From assembly GCF_022538055.1 (NCBI RefSeq), contig NZ_JAKZAM010000024.1, positions 1 to 64,000 of the forward strand: a stretch of DNA of 64,000 nucleotides, given 5' to 3'. Made by a program: the position numbers and the translations under genes. The notes below the pieces were generated by a model. It did not search any database and was not told the origin of the DNA. It saw only the letters and a program-made list of their open reading frames with translations. Shown in pieces: positions 54,473 through 63,842 of this stretch. Source of the stretch: Cognataquiflexum nitidum. Its GTDB lineage: Bacteria > Bacteroidota > Bacteroidia > Cytophagales > Cyclobacteriaceae. The number at the start of each line of letters is the position of its first letter. Position 1 is the stretch's first letter.

Positions 54473-54547
54473 AATTTAAAGGATTCGATATGTTTAAAAG
54501 GAAGATCCTGGAGATTTTGAAAAGTTGATAATGATGAGATAAAAAAG

Positions 54548-55531
54548 ATGAAAGCAAGAGATTTACTTTTATACCATACCGAAGATCAGAAAGTTAACGT
54601 ATCTGTTTATTTTCAAAACGGGAGTTTTTGGCTGACACAAAAGGCCATGGCAGAGTTGTTTGGCGTAAATGTACCTGCCGTGAGCAAGCACCTTAAAAAT
54701 ATATTTGACACAAAAGAATTAGATATTGATTCAGTTGTTTCCATTTTGGAAATAACTGCCTCAGATAGTAAAACATATTCCACCAAATTTTATCGGCTTG
54801 AGGCAATCTTGGCAGTAGGATATCGTGTGAATTCAGTCCAAGCTACCGATTTTCGGAAATGGGCCACACAAACCCTCAATGAGTTTATTATTAAAGGATT
54901 TTTGTTAGATGATGACAGACTCAAACAAGGCAAGAATTTTGGGCAGGATTTTTTTGATGAATTACTGGAACGAATTCGCGAGATTAGAGCCAGTGAACGC
55001 AGATTTTACCAAAAAATCACTGATTTGTATTCCTTGAGCACAGATTATGACAAAGAAAGCCAACAGACCAAAGACTTTTTTGCGGCTGTTCAAAATAAGT
55101 TACACTGGGCAATTACCGGTAAAACCGCTGCTGAAATTATTTATACAGAAGCTGATGCAACAAAACTATATATGGGTTTGAAAACTTGGAAAGCTGCTCC
55201 TGAAGGGAAAATAATGAAAAGTGATGTGGTAGTTGCCAAAAATTATCTTGCACACCAGCATATATCACAGTTAAATAGAATCGTTTCGGCTTATTTAGAT
55301 TTGGCAGAAAACAATGCACAAAGAGGAATCGCCTTCAATATGTTGCAATGGACATCTTTTCTGGATAGGTTTTTAGAACTTTCCAATTATCCCATTTTAA
55401 GGGATAAAGGAAAAGTATCCATGCTTGAAGCGAAGCTAAAGGCGGAAGGGGAATATGATAAATTTAGGGTTGTTCAAGATCAGAATTACGAAAGTGATTT
55501 TGATAAAGAGATAAAAAAGCTAAAATCCTAA
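54548..55531 (+). CDS. RhuM family protein
   Basis: A 327-residue protein matching the virulence-associated RhuM family: 'QKAMAELFGVNVPAVSKHLKNIF' (helix-turn-helix-like), 'KFYRLEAILAVGYRVNS' and 'FRKWATQTLNEFIIKGFLLDDDRLK' are its hallmarks, and the C-terminal part is a Fic/DOC-associated-type helical domain. Its biochemical role is unsettled; it is common on genomic islands and near restriction systems. AT-rich composition and its isolated setting suggest lateral transfer. Confidence 0.9.
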   Translation: MKARDLLLYHTEDQKVNVSVYFQNGSFWLTQKAMAELFGVNVPAVSKHLKNIFDTKELDIDSVVSILEITASDSKTYSTKFYRLEAILAVGYRVNSVQATDFRKWATQTLNEFIIKGFLLDDDRLKQGKNFGQDFFDELLERIREIRASERRFYQKITDLYSLSTDYDKESQQTKDFFAAVQNKLHWAITGKTAAEIIYTEADATKLYMGLKTWKAAPEGKIMKSDVVVAKNYLAHQHISQLNRIVSAYLDLAENNAQRGIAFNMLQWTSFLDRFLELSNYPILRDKGKVSMLEAKLKAEGEYDKFRVVQDQNYESDFDKEIKKLKS

Positions 55532-55611
55532 GGATTATCTATCAACGCATCTTACATGTTTGATTGTTTTACATAAGAATCAGGTTTTTTTTCCATAAAA
55601 GTCCAATTCTC

Positions 55612-56877
55612 CTAAGCAAAAGGCTTATCAATCGCCGGACTCGGAGCGCTGAAGAACTTGGGGCCTGAAGCAGACATGTAAAAACAATCCTCCACCCTGA
55701 CGCCAAACTCACCCACGATGTAAATCCCGGGCTCATTGCTGAAACACATTCCTTCCTGAAGTGGGGTTTTGTTGCCACGCACCAGATTGGTCCATTCGTG
55801 GACATCAAGGCCGATCCCGTGCCCAAGCCGGTGGCTGAAATATTTGTAATCAGGTCCAAATCCACCTTTGCTGACAATTCCCCTTGCCACAGCATCCATT
55901 TGCTCACAGGTAGTCCCCTGTTGTGCAGCAAGTTCTATCGCTTTTTGCTGTGCCTCCCTTGCGATATTCCATACCTCCGTATGTCGGGCTGTTGGTTTTC
56001 CAAAAACAATCGTCCGGCTGATGTCTGAGGTATATCCTTCTATTTTACAGCCGCCGTCGGCCAAAACAAGGTCGCCTTCTTTGAGTCTCTGTGGGGTACT
56101 GCTTCCATGGGGGAATGCAGACCATTCCCCAAAATTAGCACCTATCGAGCCTTTTGCTCCCAAAACCAGATGCGCCTCGGTGGCAACCCTGCTGAAATCC
56201 GCTTGGGTCATGCCTTCATAAAGCGAATCAAAAAGTACTTGGTAGGCAGCAATCGTGATGTCATTGGCTTTTTGCATCAGGGCAATTTCAGCGGGCGATT
56301 TATACATCCTGCATCCCGCAGTGATAGGATCTGCAAGGACAAAATTCAGTCTTGAGCTTTCTTTTTTGATGCCATCATATAGGAAAAACCTCGAACGCTC
56401 TTCAATTCCGACAGTCTGATTGGGAGTGCCTTTGTCCTTCAAGATTCCCGCAACCACCTGATAAGGGCTTTCATGCTCTTCCCAAGTGCGTATGTCGGAA
56501 CCGAATTTTACCAATTCAGTCACTTTGTCTTCTTCAAACTTTGGACATACATAAGCGATATCACCTTTGGCGGGAATAATTGCCGCTACCATCCTTTCTG
56601 AAAGGAAAAAATCGAAATCCAAAAAGTAAGCCATACTTGTCCCCGGTTCGAGAAATAGCGCATCTATTTTGTTAGCCATCATCAGACTTTGTGCTTTGGC
56701 TATCCTGCCCAATCTTTCCTCACGACTGATGGGAACAATATCCGCGGTCATGGGCTTTAACCCTTTCAAAGCCTTTGGAAAATCTTTTTCCTGGCTGTTT
56801 GCAAAACTTAATGAAGGGATAGCCAGGCCGGGGGCCAATGAGGCGAGTTTGAGGAAATTGCGTCTGTTGAATGTCAT
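55612..56877 (-). CDS. Tat-exported M24 family Xaa-Pro peptidase
   Basis: A 421-residue aminopeptidase-P/creatinase-fold protein with a twin-arginine signal ('NRRNFLKLASLAPG', residues 4-17). Residues about 50-180 are the creatinase N-terminal domain and 190-415 the pita-bread catalytic domain. All five metal ligands are visible: the Asp pair in 'VLADGGCKIEGYTSDISRT', His in 'HRLGHGIGLDVHE', Glu in 'FSNEPGIY' and Glu in 'GVRVEDCFY'. It should remove N-terminal residues before proline in the periplasm. Divergent from the malonate operon. Confidence 0.92.
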   Translation of the reverse strand: MTFNRRNFLKLASLAPGLAIPSLSFANSQEKDFPKALKGLKPMTADIVPISREERLGRIAKAQSLMMANKIDALFLEPGTSMAYFLDFDFFLSERMVAAIIPAKGDIAYVCPKFEEDKVTELVKFGSDIRTWEEHESPYQVVAGILKDKGTPNQTVGIEERSRFFLYDGIKKESSRLNFVLADPITAGCRMYKSPAEIALMQKANDITIAAYQVLFDSLYEGMTQADFSRVATEAHLVLGAKGSIGANFGEWSAFPHGSSTPQRLKEGDLVLADGGCKIEGYTSDISRTIVFGKPTARHTEVWNIAREAQQKAIELAAQQGTTCEQMDAVARGIVSKGGFGPDYKYFSHRLGHGIGLDVHEWTNLVRGNKTPLQEGMCFSNEPGIYIVGEFGVRVEDCFYMSASGPKFFSAPSPAIDKPFA

Positions 56878-57045
56878 ATAGATGAGGCTATTAAATTCTC
56901 ACTAAAATAGGCTTTGATTTTGGAATATTGCAATCAAGTTGGTTCAAATAAATGATCGCCTCTTGGGATTCGTACCATTTTTTAGCTACGAGACCAACAA
57001 TCGATTGAATTTCGGTTTAATTTGAGCCTTCCAAACAAACCTGTT

Positions 57046-58521
57046 ATGCTCCGACTTATTGAAAACGCCAAAATGTTTGCAACCAAGTGCGCCATTGTGG
57101 ACCAATCTGATTCTTATTCTTTTCAAGACCTTTTGAACAGGAGTGAAGTGATTGCCTTGCATCTCCTGCAGGGAAAAGAGGACCTTGGCCAAATGCGGAT
57201 TGCCTTTATGATAGCGCCGGGGTTTGATTATGTGGCGGTGCAGTGGGGCATTTGGCGGGCAGGAGGCATAGCGGTACCGCTTTGTGTCACTTATCCTTTG
57301 CCTTCCCTCCAATATGTGGTGGAAGATACGGTTGCAGAAATGATCATTTGCGGACCGGAATATGAAGATATCCTGTCTCCTTTTTCTATGATGCCCAATG
57401 TCCGATTTATAAGAATGTCAGGTTTATCTAAAAATGAATCCGGGAATTTACCTGAAATAGAAAACCAAAGAGGCGCGATGATTCTCTACACCAGCGGGAC
57501 GACAAGTCTTCCCAAGGGAGTCCTGACCACCCATGTGAATATCGAGGCACAGGTCAGTACCTTGGTAGATGCCTGGCAATGGAGTTCTTCGGATTACACC
57601 CTTTCGATCCTGCCCCTGCACCATGTACACGGCATTATCAACGTCAATTCATGTGCGCTTTGGTCTGGGGCGACGGTAGAGTTTTTACCAAATTTTGATG
57701 CCAAAAAGGTGTTCGAAATTTTCATGGAAGGCAAGGTCAATGTTTTAATGGCGGTTCCCACCATCTATTTCAAGTTGATCGCTTACTATGAAAACCTTTC
57801 TCAGACTGAGCAAATGAAGGTTACGGAAAGATTGAAGGAATTCAGGCTGATGGTATCGGGTTCGGCGGCGTTGCCGGTATCAGTGATGGAGAAGTGGCAC
57901 GGCATCTCGGGACATTACTTGCTCGAAAGATACGGCATGACCGAAATCGGCATGGCCATCAGCAATCCCTATGAGAGTACACGGCGTGCGGGTTATATAG
58001 GAATGCCACTCAAGGGAGTGGAGGTCAGACTTTGTGATGAGGCCGACAGGGTAATTCCATCGGACCAACCCGGTGAAATCCAGGTCATGGGCGGCAATGT
58101 TTTCAAAGAATATTGGGGCAAACCCGAAGCTACAGCAAAAGCATTCACATCTGATGGTTGGTTCAAAACCGGAGATATTGCCGTCGTGGAAGATGGGTAT
58201 TTCAAGATCCTCGGAAGGGACTCGGTGGATATCATCAAATCCGGAGGATACAAAATCTCCGCCTTGGAAATCGAGGAAGTCCTTCGGAAATATCCGGGTG
58301 TCAAGGATTGTGGGGTGGTAGGAATTCCAGATGAGGAATGGGGGGAATTGGTAGCAGCCGCTTTGGTGACAGAAAAAGATATAGATGTAAGTGTCCTGAA
58401 TGCTTGGATAAGGGAAAGGATGCCTGCCTACAAAACACCGAGAAAGTACCTTGTTGTGGAAGATTTACCGCGAAATGCGATGGGGAAAGTCACCAAAAAT
58501 GAATTGAAAAAGCTATTTTAA
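57046..58521 (+). CDS. Acyl-CoA synthetase, malonyl-CoA synthetase-like (MatB/ACSF3 type)
   Basis: A 491-residue ANL-superfamily adenylating enzyme that activates a carboxylate with ATP and CoA. The P-loop 'LYTSGTTSLPKG' (about residues 147-158), 'LLERYGMTEIGMAISNPY', 'WFKTGDIAV' and the C-terminal 'RNAMGKVTKNEL' with the catalytic Lys are intact. 'LPLHHVHGIINVNSCALWSGA' is characteristic of malonyl-/methylmalonyl-CoA synthetases. The malonate transporter genes madL and madM follow by 9 and 1 bp, so malonate is the likely substrate. A TTG at 57022 is an alternative start. Confidence 0.88.
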   Translation: MLRLIENAKMFATKCAIVDQSDSYSFQDLLNRSEVIALHLLQGKEDLGQMRIAFMIAPGFDYVAVQWGIWRAGGIAVPLCVTYPLPSLQYVVEDTVAEMIICGPEYEDILSPFSMMPNVRFIRMSGLSKNESGNLPEIENQRGAMILYTSGTTSLPKGVLTTHVNIEAQVSTLVDAWQWSSSDYTLSILPLHHVHGIINVNSCALWSGATVEFLPNFDAKKVFEIFMEGKVNVLMAVPTIYFKLIAYYENLSQTEQMKVTERLKEFRLMVSGSAALPVSVMEKWHGISGHYLLERYGMTEIGMAISNPYESTRRAGYIGMPLKGVEVRLCDEADRVIPSDQPGEIQVMGGNVFKEYWGKPEATAKAFTSDGWFKTGDIAVVEDGYFKILGRDSVDIIKSGGYKISALEIEEVLRKYPGVKDCGVVGIPDEEWGELVAAALVTEKDIDVSVLNAWIRERMPAYKTPRKYLVVEDLPRNAMGKVTKNELKKLF

Positions 58522-58530
58522 CCTGAAAAC

Positions 58531-58893
58531 ATGAAAATAATTTACGGAGTCGCCCTTTTGGCACTTTCCTATTTGATCGGGCAGTGGTTGGGTGAGTTTT
58601 TTGGAAACCTACTCGGCATCAATGCCAATGTCGGGGGAGTAGGATTTGCGATGATCATCTTGATGGTCTTGAAGGAATGGTTTATCAAAAACAGTTGGAT
58701 GAGTCCTGATATAGATTCCGGCATAGAATTTTGGAACAAAATGTATATCCCCGTGGTCATTGCGATGGCGGCAAGCCTCAATGTCAAATCCGCAGTTTCG
58801 ACAGGTACTTTGGCCATTGTTGCAGGGGCAATTCCTGTGGTTGTTTCTTTTTTTGTTTTCCCCATGATTCTCAAAAATTTTCATAAAAACTGA
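58531..58893 (+). CDS. madL: Malonate transporter subunit MadL
   Basis: A 120-residue inner-membrane protein with about four hydrophobic helices. 'IYGVALLALSYLIGQWLGEF' and 'LLGINANVGGVGFAMIILM' match the small subunit of the two-component, Na+-dependent malonate carrier MadLM. It starts 9 bp after the synthetase gene and is followed 1 bp later by madM. Confidence 0.9.
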   Translation: MKIIYGVALLALSYLIGQWLGEFFGNLLGINANVGGVGFAMIILMVLKEWFIKNSWMSPDIDSGIEFWNKMYIPVVIAMAASLNVKSAVSTGTLAIVAGAIPVVVSFFVFPMILKNFHKN

Positions 58894-58894
58894 G

Positions 58895-59653
58895 ATGGAT
58901 ATATTTCTGAATTTGGTGGGAAAAAACGGCCTTATTTTTGGCTTTTTGGTGATTGGGATCATTGTGGCCTTTTCTGAGCTTTTTTCTAAAAAAGTATTGA
59001 ACTCCAAAATTCCGGGATCGGCAATTGCCATTTTCTTAGGCCTGGTTCTCGGCTATGTGGGTGGGGTATTTTCAGGAGGTGAAAAAGGATTGGCCGACAT
59101 TGCCATTTTCAAGGGAGTCGGGATCCTGGGCGGCGCCATGTTCCGGGACTTTGCGATCGTTGCAACTGCTATCGGAGCTAGTTTTTATTTGGTACGGAAG
59201 GCGGGTTTGTTGGGCATGATTTCTTTGTTTTTTGGTATTGGGCTTTTCTTCTTCATGGGGGTTTTGCTCGCCTATGCATGGGGATATCGGGATGCAGCAA
59301 GTCTCTGTACAATTGGTGCGGGAGCTTGTACCTACATTGTAGGCCCTGTGACCGGTGCGGCGGTGGGGGCAAGTTCGGAGGTGATTGCGCTGAGCATTGC
59401 TGCAGGCGTGGTCAAGACCATCGCGGTAACCATCATTACGCCAATTGCTGCCAATAAAATAGGACTGAACAGCCCGGAATCAGCCATGGCATTTGGTGGA
59501 TTGATGGGGACATCGAGTGGCGTAGCTGCCGGATTGGCTGCAACAGATCCGAAGTTGGTGCCCTACGGCGCGGTGACCGCGACTTTCTACACGGGATTGG
59601 GTTGCCTGATTTGTCCTTCGCTGTTTTATATTTTGTTGGAAATGATTTTTTGA
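58895..59653 (+). CDS. madM: Malonate transporter subunit MadM
   Basis: A 252-residue inner-membrane protein with about eight hydrophobic helices ('GSAIAIFLGLVLGYVGGVFSGG', 'CTIGAGACTYIVGPVTGAAVGA', 'FGGLMGTSSGVAAGLAATDP'), matching the large subunit of the MadLM malonate carrier. It should form a complex with MadL, bringing malonate to the cytoplasm for activation by the synthetase encoded first in the operon. No malonate decarboxylase or malonyl-CoA decarboxylase gene is in the window. Confidence 0.92.
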   Translation: MDIFLNLVGKNGLIFGFLVIGIIVAFSELFSKKVLNSKIPGSAIAIFLGLVLGYVGGVFSGGEKGLADIAIFKGVGILGGAMFRDFAIVATAIGASFYLVRKAGLLGMISLFFGIGLFFFMGVLLAYAWGYRDAASLCTIGAGACTYIVGPVTGAAVGASSEVIALSIAAGVVKTIAVTIITPIAANKIGLNSPESAMAFGGLMGTSSGVAAGLAATDPKLVPYGAVTATFYTGLGCLICPSLFYILLEMIF

Positions 59654-59659
59654 AAAAAG

Positions 59660-60061
59660 ATGACAATCAAAGAAGTTTCTATAGACCAAATTCTCCCTAT
59701 CCGCCAACAGGTCATGTGGCCCGATAAGCCCATTGATTTTGTCCGGGTTCCTGAAGATGAAAATGGGATCCACTTTGGGTTGTTTGTGCAGGAGAATCTG
59801 ATTTCGGTAGTTTCGGTTTTTATCCACGGGCAGGAAGCCCAATTCAGAAAGTTTGCCACCTTGGAACAGTTTCAGGAAAAAGGACACGGATCAAAACTCC
59901 TTCAGTACATTTTTGATTTTTTGGAAGAAAAAAACATCAGCCGAATCTGGTGCAATGCAAGGATTTCAAAAGCCGCTTATTATCAAAAATTCGGAATGAC
60001 CACCACGGCAGCCACTTTTGAAAAAGAAGGGATGGAATATGTGGTGATGGAAAGGATTTGA
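59660..60061 (+). CDS. GNAT family N-acetyltransferase
   Basis: A 133-residue GNAT protein: acetyl-CoA motif 'QEKGHGSKLL' (near residues 73-82), preceded by 'KFATLEQF' and followed by 'IWCNARISKAAYYQKFGM'. It starts 6 bp after madM and is probably the last gene of the malonate operon. Its acceptor is unknown and a link with malonate is by position only. Confidence 0.85.
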   Translation: MTIKEVSIDQILPIRQQVMWPDKPIDFVRVPEDENGIHFGLFVQENLISVVSVFIHGQEAQFRKFATLEQFQEKGHGSKLLQYIFDFLEEKNISRIWCNARISKAAYYQKFGMTTTAATFEKEGMEYVVMERI

Positions 60062-60356
60062 GAAAGGCAAGATTTTTGATTTTATCCAAAAAAAATTTTC
60101 ACCGATTTTTGATTTTTTTACCAAAAAACAGTGGATGTACATTCATTTTCCGCAACCGTTATAGATCGGTTAAAAAGCGGGATTTGGGTTTGGTACTTCC
60201 TCAAAAAACGCTGTTTAAGTGCTGTTTAGCCATTTCATCGTTTTTCATACGATGAATTTTTAGAAGATTATTTTTCTATTTTAGAATTCCCAAAATGGGG
60301 TCTCCTCATTTTGGGATAGAAACTCAAAGTTACCTGACCCAATTAACCTCCCTTGT

Positions 60357-61838
60357 ATGAGTAAACCACGTCTTTCCTTTCAACAGATCATCAATATGAA
60401 TGTCGGCTTTTTTGGCATTCAATACAGCTTTGGATTGCAGCAGAGTGCAGTCAACCCGATCTATGACATGCTTGGGGCTCAACCGCATGAAATCCCCATC
60501 CTGAACCTTGCCGGACCGATGACAGGATTGCTCATACAGCCGATCATCGGAGCTTTGAGTGACAGGACTTGGAGCCCAAGATTTGGCAGAAGGAAGCCTT
60601 TCTTCTTCATAGGCGCAGTTTTTTGTAGCATCTGTCTCTTTCTTTATCCGTTCAGCAGTTCGCTTTGGATGGCAGCAGGCTTGCTTTGGGTCTTGGATGC
60701 AGCCAACAATACCGCGATGGAACCTTACCGTGCATTGATTGCTGACAAACTTCCCGAAGAACAATATGCTACAGGATTTCTTTCCCAAAGTTTCTTTACC
60801 GGATTGGGGATAACCCTCGCCAATATTTCGCTATTTATCTTTCAGATGTACATTCCGGGAACTGCCGGTTCTCTCCCAGTTTGGGTGTATGCCTCCTTCT
60901 TTTTAGGTTCAATCTGTTCGATTACCTCTGTGGGATGGAGTATTTACAAAACCCCCGAAATCCCTCCCACTGAGCAGGAATTACTGGTTTTGAATGAGAA
61001 AAACAAAGGGCTTCCGCATCCTGCCATCCAGTTTTTCCTCTCCTTGATTACCTCCTTATTGGTGTATATTCTCTTTACCCTGCTTTTGATTCCTTCGATT
61101 TTTGACAGGACTTTGATTCCTCGTCTGATTACCTCGATGGAGAAAAATAAATATTCACGTATCCTTTTCGGCGAAAATCTGGAAATCATCCACTCTGTCG
61201 TCGACATGCCTTCGGTGATGTGGAAGCTTGCCTTGGTGTACCTTTTCCAATGGTATGCGCTCTTTGTCTATTGGCAGAATGCTGCAAAAAGCATCGCCCA
61301 ATCGGTCTGGAAAACTTCTCCTGCAGCCGATATGAAGTTGTTTGAAGAAGCAGTGGGATGGACCGGTCTGGTCAATGGCTGGTATAATGTCGTCACCTTT
61401 ATGTCTGCTTTCGCCTTGGTTGGCGTAGCTAAAAAATTCGGCCCACGCAAAGTCCATTTCATCTGCCTGATTCTGGCGGGACTTGGCTTGCTGGCTTTCC
61501 CTCATATAGAAAACAAATATGCCCTGCTCGTTCCCATGACCGGATTTGGTATCGCCTGGGCGAGCATGATGGGAATACCTTACCTGCTTGTGGTCAATGA
61601 AATCCCCAAAGAACGATATGGAGTCTACATGGGAATCATCAACATGATGATCGTGATTCCGATGATCCTGCAGACCTTGAGTTTTGGATTTATATCAAAA
61701 TATTTCCTCAGCAACGATCCCGGGGTTGCCATTACTTTTGCCGGGGCATTGTTGCTTTTGGCAGCATTGGCCACTTTGAGAATCAAAGAAACCCATGATA
61801 TCGATACCGCATCAGCCCCGATGGGAGGCGGACATTGA
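60357..61838 (+). CDS. MFS sugar transporter, SLC45/GPH type (sucrose-like)
   Basis: A 493-residue inner-membrane carrier with about 12 helices. 'DRTWSPRFGRRKPFFFIG' contains the RxGRRxP loop that marks the SLC45 / plant sucrose-transporter branch, and 'NTAMEPYRALIADKLPEEQ' is the following family motif. It should take up sucrose or a maltose-like disaccharide with protons. The amylosucrase gene follows 51 bp later. The 295 bp before it (60062-60356) hold no gene. Confidence 0.9.
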   Translation: MSKPRLSFQQIINMNVGFFGIQYSFGLQQSAVNPIYDMLGAQPHEIPILNLAGPMTGLLIQPIIGALSDRTWSPRFGRRKPFFFIGAVFCSICLFLYPFSSSLWMAAGLLWVLDAANNTAMEPYRALIADKLPEEQYATGFLSQSFFTGLGITLANISLFIFQMYIPGTAGSLPVWVYASFFLGSICSITSVGWSIYKTPEIPPTEQELLVLNEKNKGLPHPAIQFFLSLITSLLVYILFTLLLIPSIFDRTLIPRLITSMEKNKYSRILFGENLEIIHSVVDMPSVMWKLALVYLFQWYALFVYWQNAAKSIAQSVWKTSPAADMKLFEEAVGWTGLVNGWYNVVTFMSAFALVGVAKKFGPRKVHFICLILAGLGLLAFPHIENKYALLVPMTGFGIAWASMMGIPYLLVVNEIPKERYGVYMGIINMMIVIPMILQTLSFGFISKYFLSNDPGVAITFAGALLLLAALATLRIKETHDIDTASAPMGGGH

Positions 61839-61889
61839 TACAGATGCTGTTTTCTATTACTTAATCAAAAAGAAAAAATACCCTTTTCC

Positions 61890-63842
61890 ATGGCCACAGA
61901 CCATTCATTGACAGACTTCATCCGAAATATTCTTTCCGCCAACGAGCTTGAATTATCCATCAAAGACAAAGCTTTTATTGCGCGGCTGAATGCCGGAATA
62001 GCTTCCATCACCCACTTATACTATCAGATTTACAGCACCCATCCCAAAAAGGATGAACTCTTTGAGCAATTGATAGCGACTCTGGTGAGGGCCTATCAAT
62101 CCCGCGAAAAAGACCTTCGCAAAAGGGATGAAGAAAAAGCCAAGAAAGGTCATTGGTTTTTGAGCAATGAACTTGTCGGTATGAGTCTTTATGTAGACCG
62201 TTTTGCGGGGAATCTGCCGCTGCTTAAAACCAAACTTCCCTACTTGGAGGAACTCGGGGTAAACTTCCTGCACCTGATGCCGCTATTTGAAAGCCCTGAT
62301 GGCGAAAGTGATGGTGGATATGCTGTTTCGGATTTCCGAAAGGTGGATAAGAAGTTTGGCACATTGGAGGATTTGATTGGGTTGAGAAAAGAAATGCAGA
62401 AAAAGGGGATGTACATGATGCTGGACATTGTCCTCAACCACACTTCCCACAGGCATGAATGGGCCGAAAAAGCCAAATCCGGAGATCCTTATTACCAGGA
62501 TTTCTTTTACATGTTTGACAACAGGTGGATTCCGAATCAGTATGAGGAGAAGATGCCGGAGATTTTCCCCGAAGCTGCACCCGGCAATTTTACCTATGTG
62601 GAGGAATGCCAAAAATGGGTCATGACGGTTTTCCATAATTACCAATGGGATCTCAATTACATGAATCCTCTGGTCTTTAGGGAAATGTTGGACAACGTCC
62701 TGTTTTATGCCAACCTCGGCGTGGATGTGCTGCGGGTGGATGCACCGGCATTTATCTGGAAAGAAACAGGAACCACTTCTCAAAATCTCCCTCAGGTACA
62801 TACACTCCTACAGTTGATCAAGGAATGCGTTCTCGTGGCCGCTCATGGAATGGCGATATTGGGAGAAGCCATTGTCGCACCAAAGGAGATCATCAAATAC
62901 TTTGGGACAGGGGATTACACTGCAAAGGAATGTGATTTTGCCTACAACGCCACCCATATGGCGGTGCAGTGGGACATGCTTGCCACCGGCGAAACCGACG
63001 TGATGCTTGCCGCCCAACATGCGATTTTGGAAAAACCATTTGGAACCTCCTGGATATCCTATACCCGATGTCACGATGATATCGGGATGGGATATGAAGA
63101 TTATATGATTGAAATGACTGGTAAAACACCCTTCAGGCACCGCAGGTATTTGATGGATTATTATTCTGGAAACCTTCCCGGCACCCCTGCTAGAGGAGCA
63201 CTATTTTCTTTCAATCCCAAAACCGGCGATGCCAGAATCAGCGGCACCTTGGCTTCTTTGTGTGGGCTTGAAAAATCACTGTATGAAAATGATTCCTACG
63301 GACAAGATATTTCCATCCAAAAAATCATCCTCATGCAGGGGCATTCCCTATTTCTTGGCGGCTTGCCGATGCTGTACTATGGGGATGAAATCGGGTACAC
63401 CAATGATTACAGCTTCAGTGATGATCCGGGAAAAAGCTACGACAACAGGTGGCTGCACAGGCCTTTGATTGATTGGGAAAAAGTAGCAAGAAGAAATGAA
63501 GAAGGAACGGTCGAAAACAGGATTTTTTCCCAAATGCAGGCATTGATTAAAATCCGGAAGAACCTGCCTGTGATCGGAGATTACAAAAACCTCACTTGGA
63601 TATCGCCACACAACATCCACATAGCGGCTTTTTTAAGATCTTTTGAAGGAAAGTCATTTTATGGGGTTTTCAATTTCAGCGACAAATACCAAAACCTGAC
63701 TTGGTATGCATTTAGAGAAAAGGGAGATTCACCTGAATCACTCTTCGATCATTGGTCACAGAAAGAAATTCAGGTAGGTCCTGACCATGAATACCTATGG
63801 CTTGAGCCTTATCAATTTTGTTTGTTGGAGCCAAGACAGTAG
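61890..63842 (+). CDS. Amylosucrase (GH13_4)
   Basis: A 650-residue GH13 enzyme that transfers glucose from sucrose onto alpha-1,4-glucan, releasing fructose. The N-terminal helical region (1-90) and the (beta/alpha)8 barrel carry the triad: nucleophile D284 in 'DVLRVDAPAFIWKETGT', acid/base E326 in 'ILGEAIVAP' and D396 in 'TRCHDDIGMGYED'. The 'IWKETGTTSQNLPQVH' stretch is diagnostic for amylosucrase rather than other GH13 enzymes. No signal peptide, so it acts on sucrose brought in by the upstream carrier. Confidence 0.93.
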   Translation: MATDHSLTDFIRNILSANELELSIKDKAFIARLNAGIASITHLYYQIYSTHPKKDELFEQLIATLVRAYQSREKDLRKRDEEKAKKGHWFLSNELVGMSLYVDRFAGNLPLLKTKLPYLEELGVNFLHLMPLFESPDGESDGGYAVSDFRKVDKKFGTLEDLIGLRKEMQKKGMYMMLDIVLNHTSHRHEWAEKAKSGDPYYQDFFYMFDNRWIPNQYEEKMPEIFPEAAPGNFTYVEECQKWVMTVFHNYQWDLNYMNPLVFREMLDNVLFYANLGVDVLRVDAPAFIWKETGTTSQNLPQVHTLLQLIKECVLVAAHGMAILGEAIVAPKEIIKYFGTGDYTAKECDFAYNATHMAVQWDMLATGETDVMLAAQHAILEKPFGTSWISYTRCHDDIGMGYEDYMIEMTGKTPFRHRRYLMDYYSGNLPGTPARGALFSFNPKTGDARISGTLASLCGLEKSLYENDSYGQDISIQKIILMQGHSLFLGGLPMLYYGDEIGYTNDYSFSDDPGKSYDNRWLHRPLIDWEKVARRNEEGTVENRIFSQMQALIKIRKNLPVIGDYKNLTWISPHNIHIAAFLRSFEGKSFYGVFNFSDKYQNLTWYAFREKGDSPESLFDHWSQKEIQVGPDHEYLWLEPYQFCLLEPRQ

